Part shown: positions 16,440-25,211 of the stretch, piece by piece
How positions within the stretch are numbered: the first letter of the stretch is position 1
How the letters are laid out: the number at the start of each line of letters is the position of its first letter
Origin: Symbioplanes lichenis
GTDB taxonomy: Bacteria; Actinomycetota; Actinomycetes; Mycobacteriales; Micromonosporaceae
Direction of reading: 5' to 3'
DNA length: 64,000 nucleotides
Assembly (NCBI RefSeq): GCF_030709675.1
Contig: NZ_JAUZQD010000009.1
Span: 62,001 to 126,000, forward strand
Made by a program: the position numbers and the translations under genes
The notes under the pieces: generated by a model
What the model was told of the DNA's origin: nothing
Database searches by the model: none
Seen by the model: only the letters and a program-made list of their open reading frames with translations

Positions 16440-17524
16440 CAGATCTCCTTCTGCCGGAGGGTGGCGGTGAACCGCAGGTCGGGGCCGATCTGCGTGATGT
16501 CGAGAAACTCCAGGTCATAGGCCTCGCCGATGGTCGCGGCCCCGGCGTCCGCGAGCGCCGCCCGCCCGGCTCCGAGCAGCTTCGGCGCGACGTAGCCGAC
16601 GACCCGGTCGACCAGGCCGGCGGCGAGGAAGGCACCGGCCAGCGTGGGCCCGCCCTCGAGCAGGGCGGCCCGGACGCCCCGGTCGTAGAGCCGCCGGAGC
16701 AGGGCCTCCAAGTCGACCCGCCCCTCGGGCGCGGTCACGATCAAGGTCTCGGCGGCGGCATCGCGCACCCGGGCGTTCTCCGGGGTACGCCCCCGGCTGT
16801 CGACGACGACCCGCAACGGCTGCCGGGCCGGCCGGTTCCCGTCGTCCGGTCGCGGATCCGCCGGCGCACCGGGGTGGGCGGCCCGGTCGGCGGCGCTCAG
16901 GCGGACCGTCAGCTGAGGGTCGTCGGCCAGCACGGTGCCGATGCCGGCGATGACCGCGTCGACCGTGCTCCGGAGCCGGTGGACGTCGCGCCGGGCCGGC
17001 TCGGACGTGATCCACTGGCTGCTGCCGTCGGCCGCGGCGGACCGCCCGTCGAGCGTCGCGGCGAACTTCCAGACGACAAAGGGGCGCCCCCGCCGCACCG
17101 CGGTCAGCCACGCCACGTTGCCCGCCTCCGCCTCGGCGCGCCCCACCCCGGTCAACACCTCGACGCCCGCCGCCCGCAGCGTGGCGGCACCCCCGGCCGC
17201 CGCGAGCGTCGGATCGTCCACGGCGATGACCACCCGCCGCACCCCGGCGGCGATCAGCGCCTGGGCACACGGCCCGGTGCGGCCGGTGTGGTTGCACGGC
17301 TCCAGCGTGACGACCGCCGTGCCGCCGCGAGCCCGCTCCCCCGCCTGCCGCAGGGCGCCGACCTCCGCGTGCGGGCCACCCGCGAACGCGTGGAACCCCT
17401 CGCCCGCGATCTCGCCAGCCGCGTCGAGCACCACACAGCCGACGACGGGATTGGGGCTGGTGGTGCCGAGGCCACGCGCGGCCAGCCCGACCGCCCGGCG
17501 CATCGCCTCGTCGTCGGTGACCAT
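16439..17524 (-). CDS. ribD: Bifunctional riboflavin deaminase/reductase
   Basis: The 361-residue protein has an N-terminal cytidine-deaminase-like zinc domain (GGPHAEVGAL, then EPCNHTGRTGPC, about 48-90) and a C-terminal reductase (VWKFAATLDGRSAAADGSSQWIT, and ALLEGGPTLAGAFL). The usual Pro before the second zinc cysteine is Gly here (TGPC). The ATG at 17524 has a GAGGGAGGG ribosome-binding site. The frame stays open to 18004, but that segment is repeat sequence and riboswitch, so it is untranslated leader. Confidence 0.94.
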   Translation of the reverse strand: MVTDDEAMRRAVGLAARGLGTTSPNPVVGCVVLDAAGEIAGEGFHAFAGGPHAEVGALRQAGERARGGTAVVTLEPCNHTGRTGPCAQALIAAGVRRVVIAVDDPTLAAAGGAATLRAAGVEVLTGVGRAEAEAGNVAWLTAVRRGRPFVVWKFAATLDGRSAAADGSSQWITSEPARRDVHRLRSTVDAVIAGIGTVLADDPQLTVRLSAADRAAHPGAPADPRPDDGNRPARQPLRVVVDSRGRTPENARVRDAAAETLIVTAPEGRVDLEALLRRLYDRGVRAALLEGGPTLAGAFLAAGLVDRVVGYVAPKLLGAGRAALADAGAATIGEAYDLEFLDITQIGPDLRFTATLRQKEI

Positions 17525-17564
17525 GTGGTGCCCTCCCTCGCGCGGTCGTGGCCACGCGCGAGCT

Positions 17565-17751
17565 CCGCGCGGCCGTGGTCGCGCGGGGTGCCGCGCGGCC
17601 GTGTGGCTGCGCGGTCGGAACCGCGCGGCCGTGGTCGCGCGGGGTGCCGCGCAGCCGTGGCCGCGCGGGGTGCCGCGCGGCCGTGGTCGGCCACGCGAGC
17701 GGCGCGCGGCCGGAGCTGCGCGGAGAACCCGCGCGGCCGTGGTCACGCGCG
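17565..17751 (-). repeat. Tandem hairpin repeats in the ribD leader
   Basis: About five copies of a 26-30 bp unit run from 17565 to 17698, with another part copy near 17730. Units start at 17565, 17591, 17621, 17647 and 17673, each beginning CCGCGCGGCCGTG or a close variant. The complete units contain CCGCGCG, a loop of about 8 nt, then CGCGCGG, so each can fold into its own 7-bp hairpin. They fill the space between the FMN aptamer and the ribD ribosome-binding site. Confidence 0.85.
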
Positions 17752-17859
17752 GGCAGGGCTGTGGGGGACAAAACGCCGGAGAACGGACACGCTGCGCGCG
17801 CCCCTGGACCGGTGGCTCGTGACGGCACGCCGCGACGAGACCCGTGGTCCAGCTCCCGC

Positions 17860-18035
17860 GCGCCGTCTCCCATCCGGACTGTCGGACCGAGGCGGGGCTG
17901 TGCCCGCTCAGTCCACCGTCGGCCCCGGAGTCACACCAGGTCCACCGGGCCTCGCAGGGGTGCGGGGTCCGGGTCGCGGGCTTACCTCGAGCTGCGAGGA
18001 TCACCGCCGGTTCGGAATCTCACCGAGTCCCGCCA
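17860..18035 (-). promoter_or_regulatory. FMN riboswitch (RFN element) controlling ribD-ribE-ribBA-ribH
   Basis: On the minus strand the conserved RFN blocks occur in order: GACTCGGTGAGATTCCGAAC followed by CGGCGGTGAT (about 18030-18001), AAGCCCGCGA (about 17984-17975), GACTCCGGGGCCGACGGT (about 17930-17913) and AGTCCGGATGGGAGACGG (about 17880-17863). These are the invariant core of the FMN aptamer. It lies about 335 bp upstream of ribD. Binding FMN should lower expression of the operon; the switching element itself is not obvious because repeats intervene. Confidence 0.93.
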
Positions 18036-18142
18036 GCGCGTGGTGGGTACCCCGATACTGTCACGCCCGGCGCACCCCCGGCCACCACCCGCGACCGACG
18101 TCACGCATCTGGTGACATCCGTGTTGCGGACCCGTGAACCCG

Positions 18143-19153
18143 TCACGCGAGCGGCGGCAGATCGGTCGGCTCGGCCTTGGAGTGCCGCTTGTCGATGGCG
18201 ACGTACGAGCCGGGCTGGCTCTTGGCGACCTTCTTCATCTCGGAGGCGACGGCGACCACGGCGCGGTGGTCGTTGAACTTGCGCCCGCCCGCCTTCGACT
18301 CCGCCACGCCGATGGAGAGCGTGACGAGCGCCGCCCGCTGCTTGCCGCCCCGCCGGTCGGGCACCTCGATGTAGCCGCGCTGCGCGTCCTCGGGGTCGTA
18401 CAACTCGTCGGCGGACGCCTCGAAGTCGGTGACCATGTGCTTGGTCAGCGGCAGCACCTGGTCGGGGTGGCAGATGAAGACGAAGTCGTCGCCGCCGATG
18501 TGACCGAGGAAGACCGACGGCTTGCCGGCCGCGGTCGCCGCGCGGTGGACGCTGCGGGCGAGGGTGGTGATGAACTGGTCGCCGCGGTCGAAGCCGTAGA
18601 CGTCGTTGACCGGCTTGAAGCGGTCGATGTCGATGTAGCCGACCGAGTAGTCCTTGCCGCTCTTGATGCACTCGACGATCTCGCGGGTGACGCGGGCGTT
18701 GCCGGGCAGGCCGGTCAGCGGGGAGACCTCGCGGAACTCCTTGGTGCGGCGCAGCGTCGACGAGACCCGGGCCATCAGCTCGGCGGTGTCGAACGGCTTG
18801 ACCAGGTAGTCGTCGACGCCCGTGGTGAGGCCGACGACCTTGTCCACGGTCATGCCCTTGGCGGTCAGCATGATCACCGGCAGGGCGGAGGTGAGGGGCT
18901 CGGCCCGCAGCCGGCGGGTCAGCTCGACGCCGTCCATGTGCGGCATCATCCAGTCGACCACGGCCAGGTCGGGGCGCCGCGTCTCCATCAGCTCGAGCGC
19001 CTCCTGCCCGTGCCGGGCGCGAACCACCTCGAACCCGTGCACCTGCAGGTTGAACGCCACGAACCCGGCGATGTCGTCGTCATCGTCGACAACCATGATC
19101 AGGTCCGGTTTCTCGGCCGGATCGGCACCCGGGGTGTCGATCTCGTTGCTCAC
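18143..19153 (-). CDS. Response regulator with GGDEF (diguanylate cyclase) domain
   Basis: From GTG 19153 (ribosome-binding site GAGAGGGGG) the protein has 336 residues; an in-frame ATG at 19177 lacks such a site. The receiver domain has the acidic cluster VVDDDDD, phosphoacceptor Asp in VVDWMMPHMDG (near 64), Thr in MLTAKG and Lys in YLVKPF. The GGDEF domain has LTGLPGNARV, YIDIDRFKPVNDVYGFDRGD and the active loop GGDDF (near 219), a conservative variant of GGDEF. No RxxD inhibitory site precedes the loop. It probably makes c-di-GMP upon phosphorylation. BldD, encoded 23 kb away, is a c-di-GMP receptor. No kinase is adjacent. Confidence 0.85.
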   Translation of the reverse strand: MSNEIDTPGADPAEKPDLIMVVDDDDDIAGFVAFNLQVHGFEVVRARHGQEALELMETRRPDLAVVDWMMPHMDGVELTRRLRAEPLTSALPVIMLTAKGMTVDKVVGLTTGVDDYLVKPFDTAELMARVSSTLRRTKEFREVSPLTGLPGNARVTREIVECIKSGKDYSVGYIDIDRFKPVNDVYGFDRGDQFITTLARSVHRAATAAGKPSVFLGHIGGDDFVFICHPDQVLPLTKHMVTDFEASADELYDPEDAQRGYIEVPDRRGGKQRAALVTLSIGVAESKAGGRKFNDHRAVVAVASEMKKVAKSQPGSYVAIDKRHSKAEPTDLPPLA

Positions 19154-19229
19154 CGATGATCCCCCTCTCGACGCCACCCATCATGCCCGACGCATCGGCC
19201 CGCCGACACGTCCGAAATTGCATGAAGCG

Positions 19230-19895
19230 TCACGCCCGTGCGGCGAGATCACGCAGCTTGCGTACGGCGTCAGCGGGGTCCTCCGCCCCGTACACCGCCG
19301 TGCCGGCCACGAACGCGTCGGCGCCCGCCGCGGCGGCCTGCTCGATCGTGTCCGCCGCGATGCCGCCGTCGACCTCCAGGCGCACCTCGAGATCCTTGGC
19401 CTTGATCCGGCGGCGCACGTCCCGCACCTTGTCCAGCATCTCGGGCAGGAACTTCTGACCCCCGAACCCGGCCTTGATCGTCATGATCAGCACCGTGTCC
19501 ACATAGGGCAGGAGCTCCAGGTACGGCTCGACGGGCGTGTCCCGGTCGATGGCGAGCCCGGCCTTGGCGCCGGCCGCGCGCAGGGTCTTGGCCAGCGCGA
19601 CAGGATTCTCACAGGCCTCGGCGTGGAACGTCACGTTGTGCGCCCCGGCCTCCGCGTAGCCGGGCGCCCACCGCTCGGGGTCGGTGATCATCAGGTGCAC
19701 GTCGAACGGGATCGCCGTCGCCTTGCGCAGGCTCTGCACCACGGGCAGCCCGATGGTGAGGTTGGGGACGAAATGGTTGTCCATGACGTCGACGTGCACC
19801 CAGTCGGCCGCCCCCTCGATGGCGTGCACGGCCTCCGCGAGATGCGCGAAGTCGGCGGCGAGAATGCTGGGCGCGATGATCGGCGATGGCTCCAC
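19230..19895 (-). CDS. rpe: Ribulose-phosphate 3-epimerase
   Basis: The 221-residue TIM barrel begins IIAPSILAADFAHLAE and carries VHVDVMDNHFVPNLTIG (metal His and Asp), VHLMI and MTIKAGFGGQKF, with EVDGGIAADTIEQAAAAGAD near the C-terminus. It interconverts ribulose-5-P and xylulose-5-P in the pentose phosphate pathway. It lies downstream of the sulfotransferase gene (9 bp gap), which may share its transcript. Confidence 0.95.
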   Translation of the reverse strand: MEPSPIIAPSILAADFAHLAEAVHAIEGAADWVHVDVMDNHFVPNLTIGLPVVQSLRKATAIPFDVHLMITDPERWAPGYAEAGAHNVTFHAEACENPVALAKTLRAAGAKAGLAIDRDTPVEPYLELLPYVDTVLIMTIKAGFGGQKFLPEMLDKVRDVRRRIKAKDLEVRLEVDGGIAADTIEQAAAAGADAFVAGTAVYGAEDPADAVRKLRDLAARA

Positions 19896-19904
19896 GGCTG
19901 AAGT

Positions 19905-20537
19905 CTATGTCCCGGGCGCCCCTCGTCCGGCAGGGGCCGAGAACCTCCGGTCACAGAAGCTCGCCGTGTCGTTGACGTGCGGGAACGGCTCGCCGGGCAC
20001 GGGCTCTCCGAGGAAGTCGCACAGCGGCTGCCACCCGTCGCGCACCCGGAACTCCAGCAGGCGCGGGGCGGGCACTTCCCGGCGTACGGCGGCGTTGTGC
20101 TCCTGGAAGGTCTTGATCGCCCGCTCCCGGTCCTCGAACCGGTTGCCGAACGTCTTGCCCCAGACGATCGTCCGCGCCATCCGGAGCGTCGGCGAGGGGT
20201 CGGGCGTGCGCAGCATCCCCTGATAGATCGTGTCCCAGGCGCTGCGGTACCACTTGTCCGGTTCGCGGACGGTCAGGATCACCTTCGCCCGGGGGTGGCC
20301 GGCGACGAGCTCACGCCAGAAGTAGGCGCCCGGCCAGTCCACCGTCGACCGGTATCCCGCCACCGCCGCCTCGAGCGCCCCGGGGTCGCCCTCGGCCGCG
20401 CGTCCGAAGAGCGCCGCCCGCTCCGGGTCGTCGAAGAGCGGAAGCATGTGCAGGCACGGCCCGAAGCCGAGCCGTTCGAGCGCCACTTTGAGGCTGAGTG
20501 TGCCGGTTCGCCCGAATCCCACGCCGATGACGTCCAT
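19905..20537 (-). CDS. Sulfotransferase-family protein
   Basis: A 210-residue protein starting MDVIGVGFGRTGTLSLKVAL, the phosphosulfate-binding loop of the small Sulfotransfer_4-type family, with VILTVREPDKWYRSAWDT as the second PAPS-contacting motif. The acceptor substrate is unknown. The frame continues far upstream but overlaps rsmB antisense-free space and repeats; ATG 20537 matches the family's usual N-terminus. It ends 9 bp before rpe. Confidence 0.82.
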   Translation of the reverse strand: MDVIGVGFGRTGTLSLKVALERLGFGPCLHMLPLFDDPERAALFGRAAEGDPGALEAAVAGYRSTVDWPGAYFWRELVAGHPRAKVILTVREPDKWYRSAWDTIYQGMLRTPDPSPTLRMARTIVWGKTFGNRFEDRERAIKTFQEHNAAVRREVPAPRLLEFRVRDGWQPLCDFLGEPVPGEPFPHVNDTASFCDRRFSAPAGRGAPGT

Positions 20538-20577
20538 GGGCGTGGGATACCGGCACCTTGTCGACCTGAAACGTGAG

Positions 20578-20656
20578 CTTTCAGCTCGTGCGCCGCAGCA
20601 CCGCCTTTCAGCTCGCGCCGCAGCACCGCCTTTCAGCTCGTGCGCCGCAGCACCGC
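20578..20656. repeat. Three tandem copies of the rsmB 3' end, stop codon included
   Basis: Units at 20578-20604 (27 bp), 20605-20629 (25 bp, two bases missing) and 20630-20656 (27 bp) are otherwise identical on the plus strand (CTTTCAGCTCGTGCGCCGCA then GCACCGC). The third unit is the true end of rsmB (codons for AVLRRTS plus TGA). The other two are copies lying downstream of the stop codon, each with its own TGA. Confidence 0.95.
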
Positions 20657-22123
20657 CAGGAACATCGCGTCGGTCCCGTGCCGGTGCGGCCACAGCTGGA
20701 CCGTCGGGCCCGGACCCAGCTTCGGCATGCCCGGCGGCAGCAGCGGCCGCGCGTCCACGAAGTCGACCTCGACCCCGCTGCGGCGCGACCCCTCGGTCAC
20801 CGTGACCTGGGTCTCGACCATGTGCGGCGAGCACGTCACATAGGCGACCACGCCGCCCGGGCGCACGGCCCGCAGCGCGGCGACCAGCAGCTCCCGCTGC
20901 AGCCGGGTCAGCGGCGGCAGGTCGGCCGGCTTGCGGCGCCAGCGCGACTCGGGCCGCCGGCGCAGCGAGCCCAGACCCGTGCAGGGCGCGTCGACGAGCA
21001 CCCGGTCGAAGGACTCCTCGGGCAGGTCCGGGTCGCGGCCGACCGTGCGGCCGTCGGTCGGCAGCACGGTGACCGGCAGCCCCTGGGTGGCCTGCTCGAC
21101 CAGCCGGGCCCGGTGGTCGGCCACCTCGACGGCGGTGACGTCGGCGCCGCGCAGGGCCGCGATCGAGCCCAGCAGGCCGGCCTTGCCGCCGGGACCCGCG
21201 CACAGGTCGAGCCAGCGGCTGTCCGAGCCCTCGAGCGGCGCGGCGAGCAGCGCGGCCGCGACCAGCTGCGAGCCCTCGTCCTGCACATGCGCGCGGCCCT
21301 CGCGGATGGCGGCCAGCTCGGCGGGCGAGCCGCCGTGGGTGAGATAGACCGAGTACGGCGAGAAGGCCCCCGGCACGCCGCCCACCTCGTCGGCCAGCTC
21401 GACGGCGTCGGCGCGGCCCGGACGGGCGCACAGGTGCACGGTCGGCGGCTGGTTGTCCTCGATCAGCAGGCGCGCGGTGTCGTCGAGGTCGCCGCCGAGC
21501 GCCTCCGCGAAGGACCGGATGATCCACTCGGGGTGGTTGTGCACCACGGACAGGTTGCCGACCGGGTTCTCGGCGGGGTCGGGGGCGATCCGGGTCAGCC
21601 AGTCGTCGAGGCTGGTCTCGGAGATCCCGCGCATGACCGCGTTGGCGAAGCCGGCCGCGCCCGGCGCCACCGAGCGGACCAGGTCGACGGTCTGGTTGAC
21701 GGCCGCGTGCGCCGGGACCCGGGTGAAGAGCAGCTGGTACGCCCCGAGCCGCAGCGCGTCCCGGGCGGGCGGGTCGATCCGGGCGACCTCCCGGCCCGCG
21801 GCGGCGGCGATGATCAGGTCGAGGGTGCCGACCGCGCGCAGGGTGCCGTAGGCCAGCTCGGTCGCGAAGGCGGCGTCCCGCCCGTGCAGGTTCATCCCGC
21901 GCAGGATGTCCGCGAGGACCAGGTTGGCATAGGCGTCGTCGCGATGGACGGCGGCGATGGCCTCGTACGCGGCCTGGCGAGCCGGATCGGCCGGCGGGCG
22001 ACCCGACCGGGGAGCCCGGCCCGTGCGGGCGTCGCGGTCCTGCGTGCGCCCGTAACCGGGGCCGCCGGGGCGCCGCGGCCGGCCGGTGTTGTGCGGACGA
22101 TCGGCACGGTGCTCGGAGGTCAC
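20633..22123 (-). CDS. rsmB: 16S rRNA m5C967 methyltransferase
   Basis: The 496-residue protein has an N-terminal NusB-like RNA-binding domain (about 55-190, RQAAYEAIAAVHRDDAYANLVL) and a Rossmann SAM domain with LDLCAGPGGKAGLLG. The two catalytic cysteines are in VDAPCTGLGSLRRRPE and VTCSPHMVETQ. The first 50 residues are a disordered Arg/Gly/Pro leader. The GTG start overlaps the fmt stop by 4 bp. Its last codons are part of a three-unit tandem repeat. Confidence 0.93.
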   Translation of the reverse strand: MTSEHRADRPHNTGRPRRPGGPGYGRTQDRDARTGRAPRSGRPPADPARQAAYEAIAAVHRDDAYANLVLADILRGMNLHGRDAAFATELAYGTLRAVGTLDLIIAAAAGREVARIDPPARDALRLGAYQLLFTRVPAHAAVNQTVDLVRSVAPGAAGFANAVMRGISETSLDDWLTRIAPDPAENPVGNLSVVHNHPEWIIRSFAEALGGDLDDTARLLIEDNQPPTVHLCARPGRADAVELADEVGGVPGAFSPYSVYLTHGGSPAELAAIREGRAHVQDEGSQLVAAALLAAPLEGSDSRWLDLCAGPGGKAGLLGSIAALRGADVTAVEVADHRARLVEQATQGLPVTVLPTDGRTVGRDPDLPEESFDRVLVDAPCTGLGSLRRRPESRWRRKPADLPPLTRLQRELLVAALRAVRPGGVVAYVTCSPHMVETQVTVTEGSRRSGVEVDFVDARPLLPPGMPKLGPGPTVQLWPHRHGTDAMFLAVLRRTS

Positions 22124-23046
22124 TGGAACCGCTCCTGAGGGTTCAGCCGCAGGCCACGGGCCCAGTCGACGGCGGACATGGCTTTCTTGCCGGCGGCCCG
22201 GACCTCGCCCAGGACCACCGGGGTGGTGGCGGTGCCGGCCAGCACCTGCGTGCGCTCGGCGAGCAGCTCGCCCGGCGCCAGCGGAGTCGCGTTGGCGACC
22301 GGGTGCACCGGCCCCAGCTTCACGCGCTCGCCGCGGAACGTCGTCCACGCGCCCGGCGCCGGCGTGCACGCCCGGATGCGCCGGTCGACCGCGAAGGCGG
22401 GGTCGGACCAGCGGACCTTCGCGTCCTCAACCGTGATCTTGGGCGCCAGCGACACGCCGTCGGCGGGCTGCGGGTGCGCGCGGGCGGTGCCGGCCTCGAT
22501 CGCGTCGAGCACCGCCACGAGCAGGCCCGCGCCCTCGGTGGCCAGGCGCCCGAGCAGATCGCCGGACGTGTCGGCGGGCCGGATGCTCTCGGTCAGCGTG
22601 CCGTAGACCGGGCCGGTGTCCATGCCCGCCTCCAGCTCGAACACGCTGGCGCCGGTCACCTCGTCGCCGTGCAGGACGGCGTGCTGCACCGGCGCGGCGC
22701 CACGCCACGCGGGCAGCAGGGAGAAGTGCAGATTGACCCAGCCGTGCTTCGGGATCTCCAGGGCCGAGGGCGGGACCAGCGCACCGTACGCCACCACGGG
22801 CACACAGTCGGGCGCCAGCTGCCGCAGCCGCTCCTGGAACTCGGGCTCGCGCGGCTTGGCCGGCGTGAGCACCTCGATGCCCCGCTCGTCGGCCCAGGCC
22901 CCGGCGGGCGAGCGGACCAGGCGGCGCCCCCGGCCGGCGGGAGCGTCGGGGCGGGTGACGACGGCGACCAGCTCGTGCGACGACGCGGCGATCGCGTCCA
23001 GCGACGGCAGGGTGACCTCGGGCGTGCCGGCGAAGATCAGACGCAT
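22120..23046 (-). CDS. fmt: Methionyl-tRNA formyltransferase
   Basis: The 308-residue enzyme starts MRLIFAGTPEVTLPSL and has the formyl-transfer motif NLHFSLLPAWRGAAPVQ (about 107-123), with FELEAGMDTGPVY, then a C-terminal OB-like tRNA-binding domain. It formylates initiator Met-tRNA. It is in the def-fmt-rsmB run, 39 bp after def. Confidence 0.96.
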   Translation of the reverse strand: MRLIFAGTPEVTLPSLDAIAASSHELVAVVTRPDAPAGRGRRLVRSPAGAWADERGIEVLTPAKPREPEFQERLRQLAPDCVPVVAYGALVPPSALEIPKHGWVNLHFSLLPAWRGAAPVQHAVLHGDEVTGASVFELEAGMDTGPVYGTLTESIRPADTSGDLLGRLATEGAGLLVAVLDAIEAGTARAHPQPADGVSLAPKITVEDAKVRWSDPAFAVDRRIRACTPAPGAWTTFRGERVKLGPVHPVANATPLAPGELLAERTQVLAGTATTPVVLGEVRAAGKKAMSAVDWARGLRLNPQERFQ

Positions 23047-23085
23047 GGGATCACCCGCGGCGTGGAGAAGATCAACGGCATCGTG

Positions 23086-23637
23086 TCACCGGCCGAATCC
23101 GAAGAGACCGTGCGGGCTCGTCTTGACCACCGGCGGCTTGCCCGCGTCGTACCAGTCGGCGGCCCGGATCTGCCGCATCGCCTCCTTGCGGGCGGCGGCG
23201 TCGAGACGGTCGAGGAAGAGCACCCCGTCGAGGTGATCGGTCTCATGCTGCACGCACCGCGCCATCAGGCCCTCGCCGATCAGCCGGATCGGGTCGCCGT
23301 GCTCGTTGAAGCCCTCGGCGATCACATTCTGCCGGCGCTTGGTGTCGATGTAGACGCCCGGGATCGACAGGCAGCCCTCGTCGCCGTCCTGCTCCTGCTC
23401 GTCCGGAAAGTGCAGCACCGGGTTGACGATGTGCCCGAGCACGTCGTCGACATGGAACGTGAACACCCGCAACCCCACCCCGAGCTGCGGCGCGGCGAGA
23501 CCGGCACCGTTCTCGTCGAGCATCGTGTCGGTGAGATCCTTGACGAGGGTGCGCAACTCCTTGTCGAAATCGGTGACCGCGTCGGCCTGCGTGCGCAGCA
23601 CCGGGTCGCCGAAGAGACGGATGGGCTGGACGGTCAC
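23086..23637 (-). CDS. def: Peptide deformylase
   Basis: The 183-residue metalloenzyme has all three motifs: GAGLAAPQLGV (about 44-54), EGCLSIPG (about 87-94) and QHETDHLDGVLFLDRL (about 129-144), giving the Cys and two His metal ligands and the catalytic Glu. It removes the formyl group from nascent proteins, complementing Fmt next door. The GTG start has a GAGGAGC ribosome-binding site. It follows the P450 gene by 38 bp. Confidence 0.96.
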   Translation of the reverse strand: MTVQPIRLFGDPVLRTQADAVTDFDKELRTLVKDLTDTMLDENGAGLAAPQLGVGLRVFTFHVDDVLGHIVNPVLHFPDEQEQDGDEGCLSIPGVYIDTKRRQNVIAEGFNEHGDPIRLIGEGLMARCVQHETDHLDGVLFLDRLDAAARKEAMRQIRAADWYDAGKPPVVKTSPHGLFGFGR

Positions 23638-23675
23638 TCGGTGCTGCTCCTCGGCTGGCGGCGTGCGGGACGCCC

Positions 23676-24860
23676 CTAGTCTACGGACACCGGCAGCGTC
23701 GCCCAGCCGCGCAGGGTCAGCCGTTCCCGCGACCGGGGCTCGCCCGCCGCTTCCATCCTCGGGAAGCGCCGCACGAGCGCCGGGAGCGCGATCTGCGCCT
23801 CGAGCCTGGCCAGGGGCGCGCCGAGGCAGTAATGGGCGCCCGCCCCGAAGGACAGCGGCGCGTTGCCGGGGCGATCCTCGTCGAAGCGGTCCGGGTCCGG
23901 GAAGCGATCGGGATCACGGTTCGCGGCACCGAGGAAGAGCACGATCTCACTGCCCGCCGGGATGCCGACCCCGGCTACTGTCGTGTCCACGCTGGTGAAA
24001 CGTTCGGTGAGCTGGACCGGCGAGTCATACCGCAGGCTCTCCTCCACAAATTTGTCCGGATTTTTCATGACTCGTCCGGTGGCCAGCTCGTGGATGCCGT
24101 TGGCCAGCAGGTTCGTCGTCGTCTCGAAGCCGGCCACCAGCAGCAGCGCCAGGTTGCCGAGCAACTCCCCCGCGCTCAGCGTCGAGCCGTCCGCGTCGTG
24201 CGCCGCCGCCAGCGCGGTCACCAGGTCGTCCCGCGGCTCCTGCCGCCGCAGTGCGATCATCGCCGAGAAGTAGTCCTCGAGCTCCTTGGCCGCCTCGTGC
24301 GCCGCCACCGCCTGCGCCTCCGTGAACCGCACCTCCAGCACCGCGGTCAGCGCCTCGGCCAGCCGCCGGAAGAGGTTCCGGTCGCTCACCGGCACCCCCA
24401 GCAGCGCGCAGATCACCCCGATCGGCAACGGGTACGCGAGATGGCGCACCACGTCGACGACCCCGTCCTCCCGGTGGGCCGCGAGCTCGTCGAGCGCCTC
24501 CTCGACCTGCGCCTCGATCACCTCCCGCAGCCGCGCGACCCGGCGCGCGGTGAACACCCCGGACGCCAGCCGCCGCATCGACGTGTGGTGCGGCGCGTTG
24601 GTCCGCAGCATCGAGTCGACGAACAGCTCCACGCCCTTGTTGCCCCGCCAGTCGTCCCACTGCTCGTCGAGCAGCGCGCTGTCGTAGACGCGCATCGTCG
24701 AGTCGCGCAGCACCGCGTCCACGGCCGCGTACCCGGTGACGAAGAACGCACCACCCTGGCCGATCACCGGACCGGCCGCGCGCAGGGCCGCGTACGCGGG
24801 ATAGGGGTCCCGCCCGGCACCCGGCGTGAGCAACGTGTTGATCGCGGTGGCAGCGTCCAT
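23676..24860 (-). CDS. Cytochrome P450
   Basis: A 394-residue soluble bacterial P450. The I-helix oxygen-activation motif is AGFETTTN (near 242), the K-helix ExxR is ESLRYDSPVQ (near 275), and the heme loop is FGAGAHYCLGAPLAR with the axial Cys near 342. The substrate is unknown. No ferredoxin or biosynthetic cluster is nearby; it sits just upstream of def in the same direction. ATG 24860 is preferred over the adjacent in-frame TTG; no good ribosome-binding site is seen. Confidence 0.92.
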   Translation of the reverse strand: MDAATAINTLLTPGAGRDPYPAYAALRAAGPVIGQGGAFFVTGYAAVDAVLRDSTMRVYDSALLDEQWDDWRGNKGVELFVDSMLRTNAPHHTSMRRLASGVFTARRVARLREVIEAQVEEALDELAAHREDGVVDVVRHLAYPLPIGVICALLGVPVSDRNLFRRLAEALTAVLEVRFTEAQAVAAHEAAKELEDYFSAMIALRRQEPRDDLVTALAAAHDADGSTLSAGELLGNLALLLVAGFETTTNLLANGIHELATGRVMKNPDKFVEESLRYDSPVQLTERFTSVDTTVAGVGIPAGSEIVLFLGAANRDPDRFPDPDRFDEDRPGNAPLSFGAGAHYCLGAPLARLEAQIALPALVRRFPRMEAAGEPRSRERLTLRGWATLPVSVD

Positions 24861-25211
24861 CAATCCATTCTGCTGATCGGTTCAACCTCCGGTTCACGAG
24901 CCGCCCCTACGACCAGGCCGAGTCCCCCGACGGCCGCTGACTCCACCCGCTGCTCGAGGGCACGGTCACCGGCGACGCCCCGGGGCGACCTTCGCCTGAA
25001 CGAGTTCCACGGCCGGCGCCCCTCCTGCACCGGCAAGCGCTGGACCCACCGCCTCGAGTCGCCCGCCGGCGCCATCGGCGACGCCGCCGCCGTCGAACGC
25101 AGCCACCTCGCCGGCAAGCACGACCGGGCTCTGGTCCCGCTCCCTTCGGCGTACGGACCTGATGTGCGGGCCGGTGTTCACAGCGGGACGGCGCGGGGTG
25201 AGAATGGACGC
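24861..25211. other. Gene-free region between P450 and a coiled-coil gene
   Basis: About 350 bp with no convincing gene. An open plus-strand frame runs through but is continuous with antisense of P450. It probably holds divergent promoters for the P450 and coiled-coil genes. A decayed gene is possible but I recognise no family. Confidence 0.35.

Noticed and set aside
17565..17698. CRISPR array
   Set aside because: Repeats abut without unique spacers and vary in length; no cas genes are present.
17525..18004. N-terminal extension of RibD through the repeats
   Set aside because: It would translate the FMN riboswitch and hairpin repeats. The ATG at 17524 has a strong ribosome-binding site and matches the usual RibD start.
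23832..25211. Upstream extension of the coiled-coil ORF (649-residue frame)
   Set aside because: The first 1.0 kb is antisense of the P450 gene, so the real start is placed at GTG 25212.
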